Part shown: positions 7,137 through 14,499 of the stretch, one piece after another
How positions within the stretch are numbered: the stretch's first letter is position 1
How the letters are laid out: every line of letters begins with the position of its first letter
Assembly (NCBI GenBank): GCA_031404155.1
Contig: JANNGZ010000228.1
Location: forward strand, 1 to 25,850
Length of the DNA stretch: 25,850 bases
Reading direction: 5' to 3'
Source of the DNA: JANNGZ01 sp031404155
GTDB taxonomy: Bacteria; Pseudomonadota; Gammaproteobacteria; Burkholderiales; Burkholderiaceae_C
Notes under the pieces: generated by a model
Databases searched by the model: none
What the model was told of the DNA's origin: nothing
The model's input: the letters and a program-made list of their open reading frames with translations, nothing else
Translations under genes and position numbers: made by a program

Positions 7137-9119
7137 TCAGCCCGCCAGCGCCCTCTCAATCCGATGCCGAGCGACCCGAGTACGCGGCACCGGCCCCTCG
7201 AACCAGCTGCGCACATCCTCCTCCAGCCCGATGCCGTGCATGTAGTTGTACAGCGCCTTCTTCAGCGCCACGCCGAGCGTGTCGTGGTCGACGCCGGTGG
7301 GGTCGTGGAAGGCGATGTCGTTCTTGGCGAAGGACACCGGCGGCAGCGCTTGCAGCGTGACGCCATAGTCCTGCGGGTTCTTGCCCACCGGCGAATGCAC
7401 GGTGCAGGTGAAGCGGTGGAAAAAGCCGCTCTGGATGCAGCCGGCGCGAAAGAGCTGGCGCACGTATTCGAGCGCGTCCACCGTGTCCTGCACCGTCTGC
7501 GTCGGGAATCCGTACATCAGGTACGCATGCACCAGGATGCCGGCGTCGGAGAAGCCGCGTGTCACGCGCGCCACCTGGTCCACCGAGACGCCTTTTTTCA
7601 TCAGCTCGAGCAGGCGGTCGGACGCCACTTCGAGCCCGCCGGAGATGGCGATGCAGCCGCTGTCGGCGAGCTGCTGGCAGAGCTCGGGGCTGAAGGTTTT
7701 TTCGAAGCGGATGTTGCCCCACCACGAGACGGCGAGCTTGCGCCTTTGCAACTCGGCGGCGAGCGACTTCAATGCTTTCGGCGGCGCGGCTTCGTCGACA
7801 AAGTGAAAACCGGTCTGGCCGGTCTCGGCCACGATCGCCTCGATGCGGTCGACCAGCAAGGCCGCGGTGGTGCCCTCGTAGCGCGAGATGTAGTCCAGGC
7901 TCACGTCGCAGAAGCTGCACTTCTTCCAATAACAACCTTGCGCCACGGTGAGCTTGTTCCAGCGCCCGTCGGACCAGAGCCGGTGCATCGGGTTGAGCAT
8001 GTCCAGCAGCGAGAGGTATCGGTCCAGCGGCAGGCCGTCCCAGGTGGGCGTGCCGACCTCGGCAAACGCAATGTCGGGTTCTACGAAGTTGATGTAGCGG
8101 ACCTGCGTGGTGCCGGCGGGCTGCGGCGCGATGCTGGTCGTGGCTGCGGCTGCGGTTGCGTGTGTGGGCGCGAGTGCAGGCCCCCGAGCCGGCGTGCGCA
8201 CAAACGTGCGCACCAGGCGGCTGAGCGAGCGCAGGCCTTGCAGGTGTTCGAGCAGCGCGAGCAACGGGCGCTCGCCGGCATCGAGGGTGACGAAATCGAA
8301 ATGCTCGAAGACACGCGGGTCGCTCAGCTCGCGCAGCTCGGTGTTGACAAAACCGCCGCCGAGCGCGGTGGCGATCGACGGGTCGTGCGCCTTGATCGCC
8401 TGCGCGATGCGCAACGCCGCGTACACCGCGCCGGGGAACGGCACCGACACCAGCACCAGCGTGGGCGCGTGGCGCGCGAGCGCGTCCAGCGTCAGCTCGC
8501 GCAGCGTGCGGTCGACGAGATTGAGCGGTGCCGCGAGCGCATCGGCCAGCGGGTCGAAGGTGGGCTGGCTCTGCGCCAGGCTCTCGGCATAGCGCCCGAA
8601 TTCGAAGCGCGAATCGACCGCGTCGCGCAGCACGTCGGCAATGTCGTTCAGGTACAGCGTTGCGAGATGGCGAGCGCGGTCCTGCACACCCAGCGCACCA
8701 AAGGCCCAGGCCATCGGGTCGCCGCCGTGGGGGTCGACATAGACATCGAGCGACGCGAAGCGCGCGCCTTCGGGCAGGAAGCTGCGGCTGCAGATGCGAT
8801 GGCCGAGCGTGGCGTCGCGGCCTTGCAGAAAGGCGATGGTCGGCGCGATGGTAACCAGGTAACGGTCGAAGCGCTCGATGAAGGCATCGACCAGCGCGCT
8901 GCGTTGTTGGGGTGGCACGGCCAAGCTCGCGTCGCGCACCGCCAAGAGCCCGTCAGGCGAGAGCAGCTTCAGGATCAGCGCGAGTGCGAAGTCTTCCTGC
9001 ACCGCGTGAACCCCGCGCGAGCGCAGGAAGCCGGTGAGGTACGCGGTCGACGGGTACGGCGTATTGAGCTGCGTCATCGGGGGGATGACGGAGAGGACGC
9101 GGGGGTTCTTGGTCGACAT
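7137..9119 (-). CDS. B12-binding-type radical SAM protein with Cx4Cx2C motif, function unknown
   Basis: The 660-residue protein starts at the ATG at 9119 (MSTKNPRVLSVIPPM), chosen because the family-like sequence begins there; the frame opens 21 codons earlier. The N-terminal half resembles the Rossmann-type cobalamin-binding region of this superfamily (PYPSTAYLTGFLRSRG; later TLVLVSVPFPGA and ATALGGGFVNTEL). The radical SAM core follows, with cluster cysteines C396, C401 and C404 (GCYWKKCSFCD). That spacing is Cx4Cx2C instead of the usual Cx3Cx2C. SGGLEVASDRLLELMKKG and HAYLMYGFPTQT are typical core strands. An Ala/Thr-rich insert separates the two halves. It may be co-transcribed with the SUI1 gene upstream. 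Substrate unknown; a methyltransferase or another alkyl-radical reaction is possible. Confidence 0.85.
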   Translation of the reverse strand: MSTKNPRVLSVIPPMTQLNTPYPSTAYLTGFLRSRGVHAVQEDFALALILKLLSPDGLLAVRDASLAVPPQQRSALVDAFIERFDRYLVTIAPTIAFLQGRDATLGHRICSRSFLPEGARFASLDVYVDPHGGDPMAWAFGALGVQDRARHLATLYLNDIADVLRDAVDSRFEFGRYAESLAQSQPTFDPLADALAAPLNLVDRTLRELTLDALARHAPTLVLVSVPFPGAVYAALRIAQAIKAHDPSIATALGGGFVNTELRELSDPRVFEHFDFVTLDAGERPLLALLEHLQGLRSLSRLVRTFVRTPARGPALAPTHATAAAATTSIAPQPAGTTQVRYINFVEPDIAFAEVGTPTWDGLPLDRYLSLLDMLNPMHRLWSDGRWNKLTVAQGCYWKKCSFCDVSLDYISRYEGTTAALLVDRIEAIVAETGQTGFHFVDEAAPPKALKSLAAELQRRKLAVSWWGNIRFEKTFSPELCQQLADSGCIAISGGLEVASDRLLELMKKGVSVDQVARVTRGFSDAGILVHAYLMYGFPTQTVQDTVDALEYVRQLFRAGCIQSGFFHRFTCTVHSPVGKNPQDYGVTLQALPPVSFAKNDIAFHDPTGVDHDTLGVALKKALYNYMHGIGLEEDVRSWFEGPVPRTRVARHRIERALAG

Positions 9120-9231
9120 CGGTGCGGCTGGCGAGCCGTCGATTCTCCTCGCACCGCGTGGCGCTGCGCCTGCCGGCCCCATGCCAGGCCTTCACGGTCA
9201 AGGCGTGAGGCGCCTTCAAATTCAGTTCACG

Positions 9232-9603
9232 CTACCCGCCGCAGCGCTTCACCACCCAGCCCTCTTGCTGAAGCCACGCGATCACGCGCTCGATATGGTC
9301 GCCCTGCACTTCGAGCACGCCGTCCTTCAAGGTGCCGCCAGCACCGCAAGCAGTGCGCAAGCGCTTGCCGAGCGCGGCGAGCGCGTCGGCGTCGAGGGGC
9401 AAACCGCGAATCACGGTGACGGACTTGCCGCCGCGGCCCTTGGTTTCGCGGCTGACCCGCACGATGCCCTCGCCGCTCTTCGCCGGGCTCGCCGCTTTGC
9501 CGTGGCAAACACAGTCGGCGACCGGCTTGCGGCAGCCCGGGCACATGCGGCCTGAGTCGGTGGAGTAGACGAGCCCGCCGCTGCCCTGTTTGCGCATGTT
9601 CAT
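9232..9603 (-). CDS. yciH: SUI1/YciH family translation-associated protein
   Basis: A 123-residue protein with an N-terminal cysteine cluster (CPGCRKPVADCVC, C21, C24, C31, C33), likely a small zinc site, and a C-terminal SUI1/eIF1-like domain (about residues 48-120). The domain includes GIVRVSRETKGRGGKSVTVIRG, ACGAGGTLKDGVLEVQGDH and the end GWVVKRCGG. E. coli YciH influences initiation-codon fidelity; the same role here is inferred. The ATG at 9603 is chosen because GAGGA lies about nine bases upstream and the longer upstream frame has no family similarity. An in-frame ATG at 9597 is an alternative. Confidence 0.92.
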   Translation of the reverse strand: MNMRKQGSGGLVYSTDSGRMCPGCRKPVADCVCHGKAASPAKSGEGIVRVSRETKGRGGKSVTVIRGLPLDADALAALGKRLRTACGAGGTLKDGVLEVQGDHIERVIAWLQQEGWVVKRCGG

Positions 9604-9671
9604 CTGGTGCGTCCTCGAAGTCTTTTCTGAACCACACGCTGTGCCGCTCTTTGTGCCGCTCACCGCACCGC

Positions 9672-12206
9672 TCACACCAGCGGCGCGAGCAGCCCGGCCA
9701 GGTCTTCGGCATTGAACTTCGGTGCCGCCGCAGCGTCCACGCCGAGCACGCCGTCGGCAAGTGCCGACTTGCGCGCCTGCAAGGCGAGCATGCGTTCTTC
9801 GATGCTGCCTTCCACCACCAGCTTGTAGACGAATACCGGCTGGTCCTGGCCGATGCGGTGGGCGCGGTCGGTGGCCTGCTGTTGGACGGCGGGGTTCCAC
9901 CAGGGGTCGAGGTGGATCACGGTGTCGGCGGCGGTGAGGTTCAGGCCGACGCCGCCGGCCTTCAGGCTGAGCAGCAGGATCGGTGCGGCCTTGGCCTGGA
10001 ACGCCGCGACCACCGCGCCGCGCGCGGGCACCGGGGTGTCGCCGGTGAGCATCAGGAAGGGCAGTTCGAGCGCGGTCAGCTCGGCCTGCACCAGCGCCAG
10101 CATCTCGGTGAACTGCGAGAACACCAGCACGCGGCGGCCTTCGTCGACCAGCTCGGGCAGCATGTCGCGCAGCAACTCCATCTTGGCGCGCTCGACCGTC
10201 GGCGCCGTCTTCGTGCCCTTCACCAGGAGCGGGTCGCAGCAGACCTGGCGCAGCTTGAGCAGCGCATCCAGGATCGCAATCTGCGCGCCGGCAAAACTCT
10301 GCCGCTTGAGCACACGCCGCACCTGCTCGTCGGCGGCCACACGCACACTTTCATAAAGCGCTCGCTGCTGGCCTTGCAGTTGCACGCGGCGGATCACTTC
10401 GGTCTTGGGCGGCAGCTCGCTGGCGACGTCGCTCTTGCGCCGGCGCAGGATGAAGGGCCGCACCCTTTGTGCGAGCAGTTGCGCGCGCAGCGTCTCGCCA
10501 TTCGTCTCGATCGGTTTGCGCCAAGTGCGGGCAAAGCTGCGTGCGTCGCCGAGGAAGCCGGGCATCAAAAAATCGAAGTGCGCCCACAACTCGCCGAGGT
10601 GGTTTTCCAGCGGCGTGCCGGTGACGCACAGGCGGTGCCGGGACTTCAACTTGCGCAGCGCCGCAGCGGCGCGGCTGGCGGCGTTTTTCACCATCTGCGC
10701 TTCGTCCAGGACCAGCAGGTGCCAGGGCTGCACCTGCAACTCGGCGATGTCGCGCCAGAGCAGCGGGTAGGTGGTGAAGACCACGTCGTGCTCGGGCGCG
10801 CGGGCAAAGTCGCGTGCGCGTGCCGTGCCCTGCAAGGTGAGCACCTTCAGGCCCGGCGCCACCCGCGCGGCCTCGGCCTGCCAGTTGGCGATGAGCGAGG
10901 TGGGCAACACCACCAGGCTCGGCCGGTCGGCGCGGCCCGATTCTTTTTCGATCAGCAAATGCGCGAGCACCTGAGCGGTTTTGCCCAAGCCCATGTCGTC
11001 GGCCAGGATGCCGGCGAGCTGGTGTTCGCGCAGGTACTGCAACCAGGCCACGCCGTGCAGTTGATAAGCGCGCAGCTCGAGCTTCAGGCCCAGGCCGGCC
11101 AGCGTCTGCGCCGCGATCGGATTTGGGCTGCCGGCCAGGCGCAGGCGCTGGGCCAAGGTGGCCAGGCCGGACTCGCCCTGCAACTGCCAGGCGCTCTGCT
11201 CACCCGCGGCCGCAACCCTGGCGGCGCGCGCGGCATGGCTGTCGGCCAGGCCCAGGCGCAGGGCCTCGATCCGCTGCGCTTCCCAGGTGGACAAACGCAG
11301 CGGGCCCTCCTGGCGCTTGGGGTCGGTGAGCAGGTCCAGCATCGCGCCGATCACAGCCTTGAGCGGCGCGGCCGGGGCCTCGATGCGGCGGCCGCCGGGC
11401 GCGCGCAGCAGGATGGTCGCGTCGTCGTCGATGGCAGCAACCTCGCGTGCGTCGAGCCAGCGGGTGTCGCGCTTGAGCAAGTCCGCGAGCAGCGGTGCCA
11501 GGTCGAGGGTTTCGCCGTCGACGTCGACACCCAGGCTGAGCAGCCACGATCCTTCACGGCGTGGCGCGAGCAGCGCGCCGAGCGGCTGCACACGCGGGCC
11601 CACCGGTTCACCCAATTCGCGGCCGGCGTCTTCAACCCCGGTGTCGGGGTCGATGACCAGGCGCCAGCGCTCCACCGGCACGCTCTGGTGCACGAAGCCC
11701 GGCCGCACCACGATGCTCCAGCCCTGGGCTTGCAGGCGCGGCACCTGCTCGGCCCAGAAGTCGCCGAACTGCGGCTCTTCGGGCAGCGACCACAGGTCCT
11801 CATGCCCCTCGCCGGCCTCGCGGCTGCGCCACTGCAAGGCCTGCGGCGGCAGCGGGCGCAGGCCGCTGGCCCAGAGCGCATCACGCGCATTGCCCTCGGC
11901 CACCAGGTCACGCTCGAGCAGCACCCGTTCGTTCCAGGCGCCACGCAAGAGCTGCGTCGGTTTGGGGCGTGTGTTCAACAGCCGGTTTGGCGCGGGCGTG
12001 TCCCAGTGCAGGCCGGTGTCTGTGCTGTAGGTCCAGGCCACCTGCGCCACGGTGACCTGCGCCGCGCGCGGGCCGAAGCCGGCCAGCGCACGCAGGCCCA
12101 GCAGGCCGTCGCCGCGGCTCAGGGTTTGCAGGGTCAGGCGCGGGCGGAAGCGGCCCGGGTCGGACGTGCCGGCGCTGGAGGCGGCGTTGGAACCGGCGGA
12201 AGGCAT
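9672..12206 (-). CDS. SNF2-family (RapA-like) DNA translocase/helicase
   Basis: An 844-residue ATPase of the SWI2/SNF2 superfamily that moves along double-stranded DNA or remodels protein-DNA complexes. The N-terminal 370 or so residues are weakly conserved. The helicase core follows: Walker A in LADDMGLGKTAQ (Lys409), Walker B DEAQ at 501-504, TGTPLENHLGELW, then the second lobe with VFSQFTEML, LSLKAGGVGLNLTAADTV, DPWWNPAVQQQATDRAHRIGQ and SIEERML. Many relatives carry an N-terminal SWIM zinc finger; none is visible here. The start at 12206 gives the longest sensible frame. Its cellular job is unknown; many homologues are orphan helicases. Confidence 0.93.
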   Translation of the reverse strand: MPSAGSNAASSAGTSDPGRFRPRLTLQTLSRGDGLLGLRALAGFGPRAAQVTVAQVAWTYSTDTGLHWDTPAPNRLLNTRPKPTQLLRGAWNERVLLERDLVAEGNARDALWASGLRPLPPQALQWRSREAGEGHEDLWSLPEEPQFGDFWAEQVPRLQAQGWSIVVRPGFVHQSVPVERWRLVIDPDTGVEDAGRELGEPVGPRVQPLGALLAPRREGSWLLSLGVDVDGETLDLAPLLADLLKRDTRWLDAREVAAIDDDATILLRAPGGRRIEAPAAPLKAVIGAMLDLLTDPKRQEGPLRLSTWEAQRIEALRLGLADSHAARAARVAAAGEQSAWQLQGESGLATLAQRLRLAGSPNPIAAQTLAGLGLKLELRAYQLHGVAWLQYLREHQLAGILADDMGLGKTAQVLAHLLIEKESGRADRPSLVVLPTSLIANWQAEAARVAPGLKVLTLQGTARARDFARAPEHDVVFTTYPLLWRDIAELQVQPWHLLVLDEAQMVKNAASRAAAALRKLKSRHRLCVTGTPLENHLGELWAHFDFLMPGFLGDARSFARTWRKPIETNGETLRAQLLAQRVRPFILRRRKSDVASELPPKTEVIRRVQLQGQQRALYESVRVAADEQVRRVLKRQSFAGAQIAILDALLKLRQVCCDPLLVKGTKTAPTVERAKMELLRDMLPELVDEGRRVLVFSQFTEMLALVQAELTALELPFLMLTGDTPVPARGAVVAAFQAKAAPILLLSLKAGGVGLNLTAADTVIHLDPWWNPAVQQQATDRAHRIGQDQPVFVYKLVVEGSIEERMLALQARKSALADGVLGVDAAAAPKFNAEDLAGLLAPLV

Positions 12207-12295
12207 GCGCCGATTCTCGGGCCGAGTGGCGTCAGGCTCGGCGGCAGGCGCAGCCGGTGCCGCCGCAGAGATCTCCGCGCGGCACCCGGCCGGTG

Positions 12296-12337
12296 TTCAA
12301 ACGCCAGGCTTCAAACGCCGGCGTTCAAGCGTCGGTG
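12296..12337. repeat. 14-bp tandem repeat (three units) at the 3' end of the Tim44-like gene
   Basis: Three adjoining 14-base units start at 12296, 12310 and 12324. Each begins TTCAA; the first two share TTCAAACGCC. The third unit contains the stop and last codons of the Tim44-like gene, so the repeat looks like copying of the gene's 3' end into the gap before the SNF2 gene. The other 76 bases of that gap show nothing notable. Confidence 0.8.
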
Positions 12338-13323
12338 CTGCTTTGCGCAATGCCGGCGATCGCCCATTCGCGGCTGCCGTCGGTGGGCTTCACCAGATGC
12401 CAGATCTCGTCGAACGGCGACGCGGCGCTGTCTTTCTCTTCGCGCACCAAGCCGTGGAAACGCACGCTGACGACCTGGCTGTCGGCTTCCTGCGCAAACT
12501 CGAGCACCTGGGCGTCGAGCTGCACCACGTCGGTCTGCTGCACCGCGCCCTTGCGGTCCTGCAACTCGAGCCTGAAGTTGGCGAACATCTCCGGGGTGGC
12601 GAACTGGCGCAGGTCGTCCAGGTTGCCGCTGTCATTGGCCGCCTGCATGCGGATGAAGATCAACTTGGCGATGCGCTCGAAGGCCGGCGCGTCGAAGCCC
12701 TCGGGCAGGGTGCTCGCCGCGGCGGCAGCTGTGGTTGACGCAGCCACCGGCGCTACCGATGCCGCACCAAATCCCGGCTCGGCCCTGTCGGCGACCGCGC
12801 CACCCGAGCCGAAGCCCGAAGCACTCTGCTGCGGCGGCAAGGCGTTGCCGGGGAATGCGGAGGTGCCACCACCGGCACCCGCGCCCGCACCCGCGAACTG
12901 CATGCCCTGCGGCGCCTGCGCCGTCTGGCGGCCGGCCGCGTTGGGGCCGAAGCGCCGCAGCAGGAAACGAACCAGAAACACCGCTGCCACGGCAAGCAGG
13001 ATCATCGTGAGGATGTTGCCGAATTCGGCGCCCATGCCCAGGTGGCTCATCAGCGCCGCGATGCCCAAACCGGCCGCGAGGCCGGCGAGCGGGCCCATCC
13101 ACGAGCGCTTGGGCGGCGCGGCCGCGGGTGCGGCCGCGTTGGCCGGGCCGGGTGTGGCCGCTGGCGCGGGTTTGGCCGGCACGGCTTGCGCCGGCTGCGG
13201 CGGCGGCGTCTGGCGTTTCATGCCCGAGGTGCTGCCACCACCGAGGCGCTTGGCCTGCGCGTCAACCGCCACAAAGGTCAGGCTCGATACGGCCACGAGC
13301 AGGCTGAGAAGGATGTGTTTCAC
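12325..13323 (-). CDS. Tim44-like domain membrane protein
   Basis: A 332-residue envelope protein. It begins with a signal peptide (KHILLSLLVAVSSLTFVAVDAQA, about residues 2-24). A low-complexity Pro/Ala/Lys-rich linker follows, then two hydrophobic segments (about 77-95 and 102-122, the latter followed by RFLLRRFG), another Gly/Ala/Ser-rich linker, and a C-terminal Tim44-like domain (about 215-328: FERIAKLIFIRMQAAND to EIWHLVKP). Bacterial members are poorly understood; roles in membrane transport or secretion are suggested only by homology to mitochondrial Tim44. The start is a GTG at 13323, preceded by AAGAGAG and placed exactly at the signal peptide. Confidence 0.88.
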   Translation of the reverse strand: MKHILLSLLVAVSSLTFVAVDAQAKRLGGGSTSGMKRQTPPPQPAQAVPAKPAPAATPGPANAAAPAAAPPKRSWMGPLAGLAAGLGIAALMSHLGMGAEFGNILTMILLAVAAVFLVRFLLRRFGPNAAGRQTAQAPQGMQFAGAGAGAGGGTSAFPGNALPPQQSASGFGSGGAVADRAEPGFGAASVAPVAASTTAAAAASTLPEGFDAPAFERIAKLIFIRMQAANDSGNLDDLRQFATPEMFANFRLELQDRKGAVQQTDVVQLDAQVLEFAQEADSQVVSVRFHGLVREEKDSAASPFDEIWHLVKPTDGSREWAIAGIAQSSTDA

Positions 13324-13517
13324 GGGGTCTCTCTTGGTGGCGAGGGCGGTGGCGCAGTCACCGGTGACGGCGCCTCGCGGGTTGAACAAGCGCCGGGTGC
13401 GTCGCACACGGTCGGCCCGGTCGTGAACTTACCATGTGGGACCGCCGGGCGGCATCACAAGCGGCAATGCGTCGCGGTAACAAGCGCTGGGTGCCACTGC
13501 CCGTGACAGGCGAGGCC

Positions 13518-14279
13518 ATGAACATGCGCACCGACACGAATCGACACGCCGAATGCCATGACGAGGTCGCGGCCGCGCTGACAGCGATAGGAAACCCCGC
13601 ACTGGGCGAGGCGATTCGGCGCGACCGCGGGTCCGGCCTCCAGTACCTCGGCATTCGCTTCCCGGCGCTCAGGGCCCGCGTCAAACAAGGCTTCTCGTTC
13701 TCGCCGCTCCCCGAGGCGCAGGTGCTCGAAATCTGGGACGCGCTGTGGCGGACCTCACCCTATGGCGACGTTCTCTTCGCCGCCCTCGAGCACTATGCGC
13801 CGATCGTTCGCAAGCAAGTCCCGCCGGGCTACTGGCCGGTGCTGCGCGGTTGGAGCGAGCGTGTCGACAACTGGTGCCACAGCGACATGCTCAGCGGCAT
13901 TTACGCGCGGGTGCTCCAGGCGCGCTTCGGCGAGGTCTATCCGCAACTCCAGGCCTGGAATGTCTCGCAGAACGAATGGCTGCGGCGCCTGTCGCTCACG
14001 AGCCTGATCCACTACAGCGGCAAACATGCCGTGTTCCTGCCGCCGGAACAGATGCTGCCGCTGCTGGCGAACTGCGCGGCGGACCATCGCAAGGTCGTGG
14101 AGCTCGCGCTGGGCTGGGTGCTGCGCGAAGTGGGGCATGTCTATCCCGACGAGGCTGCTGCGTTCCTCGAACGCCACGCTGCGAGCATGAGTTCGCGCGC
14201 CTACCAGCGCGCGGTCGAAAGGCGCGCACCGGAGGAACGGGCAAAGCTGTTGGAGATGCGGCGGTCACGCCCAGGTTAG
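13518..14279 (+). CDS. AlkD-like DNA alkylation repair protein
   Basis: A 253-residue HEAT-like repeat protein of the DNA_alkylation family, which excises alkylated bases such as 3- and 7-methylpurines. The segment DNWCHSDM places Trp119 and Asp123 four residues apart, like Trp109 and Asp113 of Bacillus cereus AlkD, where the Asp is needed for catalysis. Other family-like parts are YWPVLRGWSERV, LRRLSLTSLIHYSG and LGWVLREVGHVYP. The start chosen is the ATG at 13518 with GGCGAGG just upstream; the frame is open further 5' but without family sequence. It stands alone, divergent from the Tim44-like gene and convergent with glmS. Confidence 0.87.
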   Translation: MNMRTDTNRHAECHDEVAAALTAIGNPALGEAIRRDRGSGLQYLGIRFPALRARVKQGFSFSPLPEAQVLEIWDALWRTSPYGDVLFAALEHYAPIVRKQVPPGYWPVLRGWSERVDNWCHSDMLSGIYARVLQARFGEVYPQLQAWNVSQNEWLRRLSLTSLIHYSGKHAVFLPPEQMLPLLANCAADHRKVVELALGWVLREVGHVYPDEAAAFLERHAASMSSRAYQRAVERRAPEERAKLLEMRRSRPG

Positions 14280-14365
14280 CGAAACCAGTAGCTCCAGCGA
14301 GTGCTGGTCCGCCAGGGTTTCGCGCTTTCAGCGCGAGGCGCTGGGCGCCGCGAAGCGGATGCCGG

Positions 14366-14413
14366 TCATTCGACCGTCACGCTCTTCGCCAGGTTTCTGG
14401 GTTTGTGGTCTGC
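14366..14413 (-). pseudogene. Remnant second copy of a glmS 3' end
   Basis: On the - strand this reads ADHKPRNLAKSVTVE and a TGA stop (14368-14366). Its last twelve residues are identical to the end of the intact GlmS 132 bases away. Over those 13 codons including the stop, about ten bases differ and every difference is synonymous, so this comes from a diverged coding sequence and is not a recent tandem copy. Upstream of the lysine codon the similarity ends. No other part of a second glmS is visible. Confidence 0.75.
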
Positions 14414-14499
14414 ACCCACCTGCCTTCGGCAGATGAGTTCCGCCCCAAGCCAAGCAACATCGCGCGCCTTTGGCGCCGGCGCTTCGCGCCTGAAGTCGC
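14414..14499. other. Hairpin-rich spacer between the glmS tail copies
   Basis: Short UUCG-type hairpins sit here: TGCC-TTC-GGCA (14421-14431), GCGCC-TTT-GGCGC (about 14465-14477) and GGCGC-TTC-GCGCC (about 14478-14490). They lie directly downstream of the intact glmS stop and could act as weak or bidirectional terminators for glmS and the convergent AlkD-like gene, although no T-run follows them. Confidence 0.4.

Noticed and set aside
6489..9419. Open + strand frame of 976 codons over the radical SAM region
   Set aside because: It is antisense to frmA and the radical SAM gene, which have unmistakable motifs; the predicted protein is low-complexity His/Arg/Gln-rich.
9651..12470. Open + strand frame of 939 codons opposite the SNF2 gene
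   Set aside because: It mirrors the SNF2 helicase, whose helicase motifs are complete; the composition shows it to be a shadow frame.
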